DNA of 64,000 nt from Diospyros lotus (Eukaryota > Streptophyta > Magnoliopsida > Ericales > Ebenaceae): NCBI RefSeq assembly GCF_014633365.1, contig NC_068350.1:12067787-12131786 (forward strand), written 5' to 3'. Each line of letters starts with the position of its first letter. Position 1 is the first letter of the stretch. The position numbers were made by a program, and so were the translations under genes. Positions 41,501 through 51,837 of the stretch are shown one piece after another. A model generated the notes under the pieces. The model saw only the letters and a list, made by a program, of their open reading frames with translations, did not search any database and was not told the DNA's origin.

Positions 41501-42040
41501 AGCACTACTTACAACAGAGGCAAGAAATTCTAACTATCCTAAAAAGAGAGCTAACTAATGCCTAAAAAAGAATGAAAAGGCTACAGACAGGAGGAGGAGT
41601 GATAGAGAATTTGAAGTGGGGGACAAGGTGTTTTTGAAAGTGAAAAGTTTTTGCAATAGCCTTTCACGACCACACCAATATCCAAGCTCAATCCCAAATA
41701 CTTCGGGCCCTATGTCATAGAAGCTAAAGTCGGAAAAGTGGCTTACAAGTTGCAATTACCAGAAGGAATACAGGTGCACCCCATATTCCATGTGTCTCTA
41801 CTTAAGAAGTCCATCGAACCCAGAGCACCACAAGCCCTCAGCTACCTGAAATCTAAGATGAACTGGAAGAGCAGCGAGAGCCCCGAGCTATTCTAGACTA
41901 GAGGGTGGTTTACCAAGGCACAGTTCCCCTCATTCAAGTCTTGGTTCGATGGTCACACCTGCAGCTAGACCATACTACCTGGGAATACCTCCCAGAGTTA
42001 CTGAAGAAGTTTCCCAGAACGGCAACCCTGCTTTGAAGAC
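38500..42040 (+). pseudogene. Gypsy pol: protease, RT, RNase H, integrase, broken by many stops
   Basis: Order protease (LMVLIDSGSIHSFLNE, about 38695), RT (39079-39850: [53 protein letters not shown], then FFDDILIYS), RNase H (FVVETDACEKGVGAVLTQEG, about 40210), integrase with the zinc-binding part (LHCSPIGGHSGIRATYHKIR, CEIC) and catalytic core (DISIDFVEGLPKSEG, VDRLTKFGHF). A C-terminal GPY/F-like module follows (KYFGPYVIEAKVGKVAYKLQ, about 41695) and then a decayed chromodomain-like tail (about 41880-42030). Integrase before RT would mean copia; here integrase is last, which means gypsy. At least ten in-frame stops are present, for example 39748, 39766, 39822, 40918, 41272 and 41284. Confidence 0.88.
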
Positions 42041-42077
42041 TTCTTGAGGACAAGAATGCTGCTGAAGGGGAGGGGAG

Positions 42078-42371
42078 TGTCACGACCCAAGGGTCTTTAC
42101 TGTCATGTTTTTAAATTTTTGCAAGTACCAGTGTAACTAACAGGCTAGTGTGGCGTGAGGACTATTATGCCTCACGTGCAAATTGTTACCGCCCAATGCA
42201 TGGCCTATAAAAGGCTTATAGGCGAGAGGATGGGAATTCATTCACGAAAATAACATTGAATTCTTTCCCTCTTAATTCTCCCTTCATATTCTATCTCCCT
42301 TTCCCTCCCATATTTCTTTTCTCGTTACCCATAAACATCGGAAATTCAAGTCTCGATCCAGAGGCTTGACA
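42078..42371 (+). repeat. Gypsy 3' LTR
   Basis: 294 bases, same ends as the 5' copy, with scattered substitutions, mostly transitions. Confidence 0.92.
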
Positions 42372-42376
42372 CCAGG

Positions 42377-45352
42377 AGTTTGTAGAAATCCTTTTGCAAC
42401 AAGCCTAACCTTATACTTAAGAATAGACCCATCAGGCTTGTATTTAACCTGGAAAATCCATTTACAAGAGATCAAGTTCATATCAGAGGAATGGGGAACA
42501 AGTTCTTATGTATTATTACGTTGAAGAGCAGAATATTTCTCTTTCATAGCTTGAGCCCAATTGGAGTCTAAAAGAGCTTCTCGAACAGTATTAGGTTCTA
42601 GGGAGCTCAGTAGGACATGTGGAGAAGAAATAGTTAGTTGTTTGGCCTTGGAACGAGTGACCATTGGATGAATAGACAAAGTTGGGGCAGGTTTAGGCTG
42701 GAGTTGTTTAGGAGTAGAACTGGAAGGGGAACTGGAAGGTGAACTAAAATGAGAAAGGGAAGGCTGAGAAAGGGAGGGCTGTTCAGAAGTAGGAGATGAA
42801 GTAGAACTAGCAGCAAGACAAATAGAGGAAGGAATAGGTGCTACTTGAGGAGCTGAACAGGAAGGAACAAAAGAATGTTTGAAATTAAGAACATCAGTTG
42901 ACAAACTAGAAGATGATAATTGTGGGGATAATGAATTTGATGAAATTGAACCTGGAAACAACTGAGGATAAGGAAACTCATCAGGATTGAAAATGACATG
43001 ACCTGTTACATACACTCGACCCGAAGAATCCATGCATTTGTACGCAACATGCACATGGCTGTAACCTAGAAGCACACATTTAGTGGAATGGAAATTAAAT
43101 TTGTGCTCGCTGTAAGGACGGAGATAAGGGAAGCAAGCACAATCGAAAGGTTGCAACTGAAGATAGTTGGGGAATTTGTGATAGAGTTTTTCAAATGGAC
43201 TTTGAAACTGTAAAGGTGTAGCTGGCAACAAAACAAATTAATAGTGAAGACAGCTGTTTGAAAAGCTTCAACCCAAAACTTTAGAGGCATTTTGGCATGA
43301 GATAAGAGGGTTAAGCCCATTTCAGCAATATGCCTTTGTTTCCTTTCGGCAACACCATTTTGCTGGTGTGTATAGGGATAGGAAAATCTAGGTTGAATAC
43401 CACAAGAAGCAAGATATGGCAGTAATGCTTTAAATTCCCCCCCCCCCCCCCCCCCAATTGTTTGTATGTAGAGCACGGAGTTTAGAATTATATTGTAGCT
43501 CAACAAATTTATGAAAGGTCTTGAAGACATTTAAAGTGTCAGATTTTTGTCTAATAGGATATAACCGTGTGTAACGAGTAAAAGTATCCACAAAAACTAT
43601 ATAGTATCGATACTCCTCAGTTGCCAGAACTAGGGATGGACCCCACAAATCTGAATAAACTATCTCTAGAGGATGCTTTGCTGTGATTTGACAAGTAGCA
43701 AAAGGAAGTTGATGCAGTTTACCCAATTTATAGGAATCACAAAAGGACAAATTAATAGAGTTACATGAAACATTTATTTTGTTGAGAACGTGTTTCAATA
43801 CATGTAAAGAAAGATGACCTAACCTATCATGCCACTGTTTGCAAACTCTATTGTTATTACAAGATGACTGTGTGCTAGATGAGGACAAAGTTTGTCTGTT
43901 ACAACAATTAATAGGACAGTTTGAAACAAATGTGGTAGGAGACCTCTTGGAGGTAACAACAGAACAATTGCTGATTGTAGAAGAAGAAACATCTCGAGGT
44001 TGAGCACGAGCAAGTGCTGGAGCAAGTTGATAAAGACCATCTTTAAGCACCTCTCGAAATAACACCTGACCCGTTTCCTTATCCTTGATCAAACAAAAGG
44101 TGGAGTGAAATTCAGCAATGACATTATTTTCATTAGTAAGTTGAGACCCACTAATGAGATTTTTCTTCATTTTAGGCACATGTAAGACATTTGGCAATGA
44201 AAGAATTGAAATAGGAGTTGTATGAGTAAGCATTTGACTAAGACCGACATTTGAGATTGGAAGAGTCTTACCATTACCAACAGCTACCTTATTTGTCCCA
44301 TTGTAAGGAGAGTGAAGAGAAAGATTGTTTAAGCTTGAAGTGATGTGGTTTGTAGCATCTGAATCTACACACCAAGATGAATCACCAAACTGATTAGAAT
44401 GAGGATAAAGCTGAGAGCACTGAGAGCTAGAGTCAAAAGGTTGTGACACATGTCCATAGGAAGTCCCAGACTGAAACTCTAAATCAGTCAAGTAACCTCT
44501 GTTAGACTCCTGAGAAGAAGCTATGAAAGCCTGAGAATCGGACTGAGATGTTCCGCCACCTTCTTTACCAAACGAATTAAAACTTCGTTGGAAATTTCTG
44601 TCAAATCTATGATAGCAGCGATCAACAAAGTGGTCTAGTTTGCCACACAATTGGCAATAAAACCGTTTGCCTGAGGATTTGCCTCGACCTCGATTATTTC
44701 CGCCTCTGTAATTACCTCCTCGAAATCTAGTGGAATTCCTACCTCCTCTGGTTGTTTGAGATGCAAAATTCATTGACATCGTAGCATTCTCAAAATTATT
44801 TACAGTAGATACGTGAGAGACAATCTTAGCTGACAACCTCTACTTGTGCATCAACAGAAGATACTGCACCTTATCTATGTTAATCTCATCCATTTGATAA
44901 GTGATCAGACCTATGACATTATCATAGTCATCACATAATCCATTCAATATTACCATTAGCAAGTCCTTGTCACTAATAGGATCACCAATAGCAGTTAAGG
45001 AATGTCCTATAGTCTTAATTTTCAAAAGATAATCATTCACTGACAGATCATTCTTCTTGACAGATCTAAGTTGTTGTTTAAGTTGGAATGAACGAGCAAT
45101 GGTTTGTTGTGAATACAAATTCTCGAGGAAGGACCATACCTCTAATGCACTTTCACAGTGTATTACCTGACCTAGGACTTCCTTGTCAATCCTTGAGAAT
45201 AACCAGCCTAATAGAAGCTGATCAGATCGGATCCAGCCAAGATAATCCAGATTAACAGCCTGTTGTTCTTCTTGATTGGAGTACAGATACTTAGGCAGTG
45301 GAGCAGTTTTGTCAACGAACTGCATCAGATCGAACGCACGAATAGTAGCCAT
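42377..45352 (-). pseudogene. Copia B gag, protease, integrase and start of RT
   Basis: Minus strand. Gag starts at ATG 45352 (MATIRAFDLMQFVDKTAPLP) and runs to a stop near 44840. The next frame (44836-43430) holds the zinc knuckle CQLCGKLDHFVDRC, the protease region WCVDSDATNHITSS (the usual DSGA core reads DSDA here), the pre-integrase motif QWHDRLGHLSLHVL and the integrase start YSDLWGPSLV. A run of 19 C (43437-43455) shifts the frame. Then come HQQNGVAERKQRHIAEMGLTL (43390 region), the integrase C-terminus (FDCACFPYLRPYSEHKF) and the RT start (SCKWIFQVKYKPDGSILKYK, VAKGFLQTPG) up to the gypsy insertion. Confidence 0.86.
43437..43455. repeat. Run of 19 C inside copia B integrase
   Basis: An uninterrupted homopolymer in the place where the integrase has a short glycine stretch (NNW-GG). 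It must be an expansion or an assembly artefact. Confidence 0.85.
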
Positions 45353-45525
45353 GATCTGTGCCGATAATTACTGGAATCGAGTTTCGTTGGAACGAAACTA
45401 AAGGCCTTTGCTATTGTCGTAAAGTTCGACTGAATAGCAACAGACAAGGTAGAAGCTAAGTGAGGAGGATTGGATGAGATTGAATCGCGCGACGCCATTG
45501 ACGTGAGTCTTTGGCTCTGATACTA

Positions 45526-45797
45526 TGAAGCGAGAGCTTCACAATGGAAAGACTGAAAACAAAGGTAGAAAAATACCTCAGGCGCACTTGAATTAAAATC
45601 AGGACAAATGAAAAAAACCAATCATGTACATAATGAGGAGCTGACTTATATACTGTCAGCTCTCATACCATTCTAATACAGCGCAAGTACATAACACTTA
45701 ACTTCCTACAACTAATTGCCAACAATCAGCACACAGAGTGCATCAATGCTACCACTAAGTCACAACAAAAACACTTAAGACACCAATATCTTCAACA
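45526..45797 (-). repeat. Copia B LTR (5' LTR of the element)
   Basis: 272 bases, nearly identical to 34731-35005. On the minus strand it is followed by the primer binding site (GTATCAGAGCC) and gag. Confidence 0.9.
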
Positions 45798-45802
45798 ATG
45801 GG

Positions 45803-46967
45803 TAGGAAAATAAAGATCATTAGAACCGATAATGGTCTAGAGTTTTGTAATAAAGACTTGTCCCAAATGTGTGGTGATGATGGTATTCTAAGGTACCTAA
45901 CAGCCCCTGGAAACCCTAGGCAAAATGGCTTGGCCGAGAGGATGAATAGGACCCTCTTAGGGAGGGTGAGGTGCATGCTAATACATGCTGGGCTGCCTAA
46001 GGCATTTTGGGGAGAGGCTATAACAACAGCCGCATATGTAATTAATGATCCCCATTGGCAGCTATAGGGTTTAAAACACCCTATGAGATGTGGGAAGGCC
46101 ATAAACCAAGCCTTGAACATATGAAGGTATTTGGTTATACTGCATATGCTCATATGAAGCAAGGCAAGTTAGAGCCCAGGGCCAAACATTGCTTATTTAT
46201 AGTCTATCCAACAGGGGTTAAGTGTTATAAGCTCTGGTGTTTAGAGGAGGATATGCCAAGGACTATAGTTAGTAGGGATGTGATCTTTAAGGAAAACTCT
46301 TTCTTGGAAAGTAATAAGATAGGGGATGAAAAGGGAAAATCAAGAGAAGCTGTTCAGAAACAGCTTGTTCATGATGCTGCAAAGGTTGGGTTGGATGCAG
46401 CAAATGGCAGCCAGGATGCTGCCAGCAGTAGTCATGATGCTGCTAGTGGCAGCCATGACTTGGATGCTGCTGCTTATGACAGTCCAATGGACTTAGCAGC
46501 AGGCCAGCATAGTGCTGGCTCAAGATCCTCTAGTTCTGATTACTTCCAGCCATCAGAAGATGATGATTCTTCTAGTTTTTATGGCAATCAGCACCGTGAT
46601 AGTGCTGGTTCATCAAGTTCAGGTGGTATCCCTAGTATTGATAGGTATAATGTAGCTAGAGATAGGCAAAGGAGAGTGGTTAGACCTCCATCGAGGTATG
46701 GATACTTTGATTTAGTGGCATATGCACCGTTGAGTGCATTAGAAGTAGCTGGAGAGGAGCCTCTCTCTTATGAAGAGGCTGTAAAATCAAAAGACTCAAA
46801 TAAATGGCTTGCAGCCATGGAATCCGAAATGGAATCCCTAAGCTGTAAATGGTTGTATAAGATCAAGGAAGGGGCAGAGAGTGAATCAAAACCTAGGTAT
46901 AAAGCTAGGTTAGTAGCAAGAGGCTTCGCCCAAGTGGAAGGGGTGGACTTTAATGAAGTGTTCTCAC
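45803..46967 (+). pseudogene. Copia A integrase C-terminal half and RT start
   Basis: Continues the copia A frame after copia B: RKIKIIRTDNGLEFCNKD, NGLAERMNRTLLGRVR, PKAFWGEA. A frameshift near 46050 follows, then GFKTPYEMWEGHKPSLEHMK and FGYTAYAHMKQGKLEPRAKH. A low-complexity Ala/Ser/Asp-rich spacer (about 46380-46560, repeated DAA units) precedes the RT start (YKARLVARGFAQVEGVDFNE). It is cut at about 46967 by the LINE. Inactive because of the frameshift and insertions. Confidence 0.85.
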
Positions 46968-48093
46968 TATGGTGTTTATAGAAGTAGCTGGAGAGGACCA
47001 ACATATGGTGTTTATAGATCTAGAAAATGCCTATGATAGGGTCCCTAGAGAAGTATTATGGAGGGTTTTAAAGAAGAAATGAGTTCGAATAGCCTATATA
47101 CAAGTCCTTAAGGACATGTATCATGGTGCAGAGACAAGGGTCAGAACATGCGGAGGGGATACTGAATCGTTTAAAATTACAATAGGATTGCATCAAGGTT
47201 CTGCACTAAGTCTATACTTATTTGCTTTAGTAATGGATGAACTCACTAAAGATATTCAGACAGAGGTGCCATGGTGTATGCTTTTTGCAGACGATATAGT
47301 GTTGGTGGATGAAACAAAAGAAGGAGTGAACACTAAGCTTGAGTTATGGAGAAACAATTTAGAATCTAAGGGATTTAAATTAAGCAGAAAGAAAACAAAA
47401 TATATGGAATGTAAATTTAGTAAGAATGCAAGAGTGGATGATGTTATAATAAAATTGAAAGACCAAATCTTACAAAGAAAAGATTATTTTAGATATTTGG
47501 GATCAGTGATTCAAAAAGATGGAGAAATTCACGAGGATGTCACACATAGAATTAAGTCAGGTTGGCTAAAATGGAGAAATGCATCGGGGGTGTTATGTGA
47601 TGGTAAAATCCCATTAAAACTGAAAGGAAAATTCTATAGGACAGCTATAAGACCAGTTTTGTTGTACGGCTCAAAATGTTGGGCAGTCAAATACTAGCAT
47701 GAGCAAAAGACGAGCGTAACGGAGATGAGGATGTTAAGATGGATGTGTAGCCATACAAAAAAAGATAAAATTAGAAATGAAGTTATTCTTAATAAGGTAG
47801 GAGTAGCGCCAATAGAGGAGAAGATGAGAGAGACTAGACTAAGATGGTTTGGTCATGTGAAAAGGAGACCAAAAGATGCTCTTGTGAGGAGAATGGATGA
47901 AATGGAACAATTAGTCAAAAAAAGAGGTAGAGGCAGATCTAAGAAGACTTTGGGAGAAACATTAAAGTTTGATATGAAGTGTATGGACATCAATGAAGAT
48001 ATGACAAAAGACAGAAATACATGAAAGTCTAGAATTCATGTAGCCGACCCCACATAGTGGAATAAAGGCTGGATATGTTGTTGTTGTTGTTGT
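46968..48093 (+). mobile_element. 5'-truncated RTE-type LINE inside copia A RT
   Basis: A non-LTR RT fragment: [40 protein letters not shown], the catalytic [10 protein letters not shown] (about 47285-47315), [44 protein letters not shown] and the C-terminal KSRIHVADPT. A stop at 47080 and another near 47696 break it. The 3' end is TAAAGGCTGGATATG followed by about seven GTT units (48074-48096), the simple-repeat tail typical of RTE elements instead of poly-A. It lacks the endonuclease and the first half of RT. The 5' junction has duplicated filler (see findings). Confidence 0.85.
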
Positions 48094-49400
48094 TGTTTGC
48101 CCACTTAGACCTAAGCCTAGAGCGGATGGATGTGACCACTGCTTTCCTCCGTGGCGAATTAGAAGAGGATATTCTAATGGAGCAGCCTAGAGGATTTGAG
48201 ATTAGGGGTAAGAAGGAGCAAGCATGCTTGTTGAAAAAAATCCTTATATGGACTTAAGCAGTCCCCTTGATAGTGGTACAAGAAATTCGACACATTCATG
48301 TTAAGCCAAGGGTTCAAGAGGAGTGATTTCGATAGCTACGTTTATTATAGGCATATTTCATCTAAGATCTCCATATATCTCCTCCTTTATGTAGATGACA
48401 TATTGATTGCAAGCCAATCACATGTGGAAGTCCGAAGTTTAAAGCTGAAGTTGAAATCAACCTTTGAAATGAAGGAGTTAGGAGAGGCTAGGAAGATTTT
48501 AGGAATTGAAATCTCTAGAAATAGGCAGCTAAGGAAGGTCCAGCTATCACAAAAGTCCTATCTTGATAAGCTCATTAGGAAGTTCCATATGCTTGAGGCA
48601 AAGGAAGTCAATGTTCCTTTTCTTTAGCATTTTAAGTTGTCCCACATGCAATCACTGAGTGATGAAGAGAGCATGAGAGAGATGAAGAAGATTCCCTATT
48701 CAAGTGTTGTAGGTAGTCTTATGTATTACATGGTGTGTACTAGGGCGGATTTAGCCCATGCTATGAGTGTTGCTAGCAGGTTCATGGCTAATCTGGGAAA
48801 AAACCATTGGACAACCGTTAAGTGGATATTTAGGTATCTAAAAGGAACAATCAATATGGCATTAGTTCATGGTGGATCTAGTTTAGATGAAGAGCCTAAC
48901 ATTCTAGGGTTCATTGACATTGATTATGCAACGGATATAGATAAGAGGAGATCTTCTACAGGATATGTGTTCAAGCTATGAAACTCAACCATTAGCTAGA
49001 AAACCAATTTACAATCTGTAGTGGGTCTCTTCACCACTGAGACTGAGTATATAGCTGTTACTGAAGCTATAAAAGAGGCCTTATGGTTGAAAGGTATAGT
49101 AGGTGAACTCTTAGGAAAAGATATTAAGGCTACTCTAATGGGTGATAGCCAAAGTGCTATACACTTAGCTAAGAATCAAGCTCATCATGAGAGAACTAAG
49201 CATATTGATGTGAGGTACCACTTTATTAGAGAGATCCTTGAAAGAAAGGAAGTGGATCTAATTAAGCTGGTTGGTGAGGATAATGCAGCCGGTATATTCA
49301 CTATGGCAGTACCTATGGCTAAATTACACCATTGTCTAAGACTATTGCAAGTTACTTGTTGTAAATGTATGATCATTTTCTGTTTTGCAGGTTAAATGAA
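48094..49400 (+). pseudogene. Copia A RT C-terminal part and RNase H
   Basis: Resumes after the LINE with AHLDLSLERMDVTTAFLRGE, EDILMEQPRGFEIRG, then a frameshift near 48230 and stop codons. It then has the catalytic LLLYVDDILIASQ (about 48385), LGEARKILGIEISRNRQ, TRADLAHAMSVASRFM, the stretch STGYVFKL, and RNase H (TETEYIAVTEAIKEALWLKG, GDSQSAIHLAKNQAHHERTK). It ends shortly before the polypurine tract and 3' LTR. Several host residues between VEGVDFNEVF and AHLDLS are missing at the LINE site, suggesting a small deletion there. Confidence 0.83.
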
Positions 49401-49454
49401 GAGCAATTGATGAAATCAGCTTTTGGATGATACTAATGCAAAATGGTGGAGAAT

Positions 49455-50071
49455 TGTGATGTTTTGCATTGAGTATTAAAGATCTAGATGGAAGAGATAG
49501 AGAGATCCCGGTCGGATCCCTTGCGGTAGGCCGTTAGTGATCATTTAGTGGTTTTAACGGTGACTGTTAGTTAAGGGTATTTTAGGTATTGTTATATTTT
49601 TAATTCTCTTGATGTAACCGTCCTATTGCCTATATATAGGGGGCTCTAGTTAGCGCTTAGGGTATCATTCATTTTTCCAGAAAGCTCTCTGTTGTAAACG
49701 AGTAGAGTGCTGTGTGTTGAGAGGAAAGGCTGTGTGTTGAGAGGAAAGGCTGTGTCAAGAAAAGTTCTTTGTAATCTCATGAGAGAACAGTTTACTCGTG
49801 TGTGAGAGGAAGTGTGGGAACTCTTGTATCTGATTTCATTCATATTGGATTGCTCTCAATACTGCTGGATGTATGATTGATTCTATTAGTTTGAACCAGG
49901 ATAAATTCTTGATGCTTTTCATGTGGATTGATTGTTCTAACTCTATTCTTTACAATTCTTTACTTTCTGTTTACATTGTGTGATTGTGCCGGTGAGTGAG
50001 AGTGTAAAGAGTGTTATATTTGTTGGCTTCTTGGGTGAATTAATAGACTACCAGTGTTCCCAATTGTAACA
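49455..50071 (+). repeat. Copia A 3' LTR
   Basis: 617 bases, starts TGTGATGTTTTGC and ends TTGTAACA. It has a tandem 20-base duplication (TGTGTGTTGAGAGGAAAGGC twice, about 49711-49750) that the 5' LTR lacks, which explains most of the length difference. Confidence 0.92.
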
Positions 50072-50076
50072 TTTTC

Positions 50077-51810
50077 TATATTAAAAATTATATTTACAAA
50101 AGGTCCCTATATTTTTTTTATATATACATTTCCCCTGCATTTCCGTTTTCTACTTTTTTGAAAAATGCCGTTTTCTTGTTTCCATTTCGTATTGTATTCG
50201 TTTCTCATTTCCGTTTCTATTCAACCTGGTATGTGTGTACATTTTTTTTCTTTCAAGTATATGTAGTGTTTATGTGTATGTACCTATTTATGTATGTGTG
50301 CGACTGTGTATATATGCACATGTATGTATTATATATAGTGTGTTTTAGCCTTTTAGGCATCTCTTATTAGTTCAAAGAAGAAGAGAAAGATGATAAATTG
50401 GAGATTAACTGTTGCAACAGTGTTTTAGGCATCTTTTATTTTAATTGCTAAGAGAGGTTAATGCCCGATATATCTAGCATACTTGTATGCATGTAATTTG
50501 AAATGAAGCTTGTTAGTCAATGGAGAATTTTCTAGGAAGTCCTTTTGTATTTTTGTTCAGGTTTACTTGGTTCATTCATGGGACTTATGAAAGGTTATAG
50601 GAGTGCAAGAGAAGATTTGAAATGTCTATTATGTGGATGAGGCCTCTTTATATTCTAAGAGAAGATTTACAATGTCTGTTATGACAGTTATGTAGCTGAG
50701 GTCTCTTCATATACCAACACTAATTGGAGACTTGCAGGGAGCTATAATCTATGACGTCATGAAGGAGACACAAGGCTCAAAGGGCTACCATGATAAAATA
50801 AACAAGCACACTTATTTACGTGTATTACTAATTTCACATTCAACTAATTGTACGTCTTACGCAATGGGACTGAACTCCAATTTTCAAACTGTCGTCCTTT
50901 CAAGCCTACTAGCATTGGATAAAATTTTCTTTCTGTCTTTCCCTCAACACTTTTAGGGTTGAATGTAATTATCTTTATTAGAGTCTGTCCCAAGCCCGAG
51001 TAGAGGAGGGGGGTTGTGTTATTACTCACATGAATTCCCATCCTCATACATCTTAGCCTTTTATATAGTCTCTTCCCTTCGGCTAACAACCTAAATGAGG
51101 GGTACAATTGACAATGCAACAACTAACTAATACAGTTGGCTAATGCCTTATCCACCACAAATTTCAGAATTGCCCTTGGATCGTGACTGACTGTTGTTCA
51201 TGTTGGCACATGGTAGCAAAGGATGCTTGTGACAGTTATTATTTTCGTTTCATGTTGGTGCATGGTAACAAGGTTCTGTGAGCGTCATGAGTTAGTGATG
51301 TTGAACATACAATTATATTATTGGTCTAAATCAAAACTAGCAACATTCCACAAGGTCTATGAATTTTTTCTCCGATTGGAGAAAATGAATTAGTGCACTG
51401 CCTGCATGTTCTCCAGAGTTGCTGTTCTATTAACGACCCCTTTTATGAGTCTTACTTGGGTGCATCACATTGCTGCTTTAGCAGAGTAGATAGGCTAGGC
51501 TAGTAGCCAATGAACTGTTTTGCATTTTTTTTTTAGGTTAGATCTTCTCTCTTTTAGTCATTAAAAAAAGTTTGAGGAATTCTGCTTTGAGAATCTAGGC
51601 GAAAGCATTGTCCTCACAGTCAGTTTGTAACACACTAGAAGTAGTTTGTTAGATATGATTGTTGTTGTTAGGGTAAAAATCTCTTGTTAATGAACTAGTA
51701 TTCCATTCTGTTTCATTCATTCAATGTAGTGCTCATTCTTCTGTAGGAAAGGGAATAATTGACTCCTTGCTTGGTTGAAGACTTGAAGCTGACTTTTTGT
51801 GTTAGCACAG
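50077..51810 (+). other. Non-coding DNA before the HAKAI coding exons (putative intron 1 end)
   Basis: Resumes after the copia A target duplication. No gene seen. It ends in a good acceptor, GTTAGCACAG, at 51801-51810, 27 bases before the HAKAI start codon. An acceptor placed there implies that the leader is spliced and begins elsewhere upstream. Confidence 0.5.
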
Positions 51811-51837
51811 AGCAAAGAAGGAACTGATTTTGTGAAG

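Larger units (their letters stand above)
37018..42371 (+). mobile_element. Ty3-gypsy (chromovirus-like) element inside copia B
   Basis: 5,354 bases with LTRs at 37018-37312 and 42078-42371, both starting TGTCACGACCC and ending GGCTTGACA. The primer binding site TGGTATCAAAGC starts at 37315. A purine-rich tract (GAAGGGGAGGGGAG) precedes the 3' LTR. The flanking five bases, CTGGG on the left and CCAGG on the right, agree at three positions and may be a diverged target duplication. The two LTRs differ at roughly twenty positions by eye. The insertion splits the RT region of copia B between 37017 and 42372. Confidence 0.92.
34731..45797 (-). mobile_element. Copia element B, antisense, inside copia A
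   Basis: 11,067 bases flanked by the target duplication ATGGG (34726-34730 and 45798-45802). Its short LTRs are at 34731-35005 and 45526-45797, closely similar by eye. Read on the minus strand, the LTR begins TGTTGAAGATATTGG and ends CTTCA. A primer binding site (GTATCAGAGCC) lies next to the 45526 LTR and the polypurine tract TTTGAGGGGGCA lies next to the 35005 LTR. Coding order on the minus strand is gag, protease, integrase, RT, RNase H. It carries a gypsy element and a solo LTR, which leaves about 5.1 kb of its own DNA. Confidence 0.93.
31974..50071 (+). mobile_element. Copia element A: outer LTR retrotransposon of the nest
   Basis: A Ty1-copia element of about 5.4 kb expanded to 18,098 bases by later insertions. 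Its LTRs are at 31974-32572 and 49455-50071. A 5-base target duplication TTTTC flanks it (31969-31973 and 50072-50076). The primer binding site TGGTATCAGAGC (initiator Met tRNA type) begins at 32576, and a polypurine tract (AAAATGGTGGAGAAT) precedes the 3' LTR. Coding order is gag, protease, integrase, RT, RNase H, which is the copia order. It holds a MULE-like insert, copia B and an RTE LINE. Confidence 0.93.
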
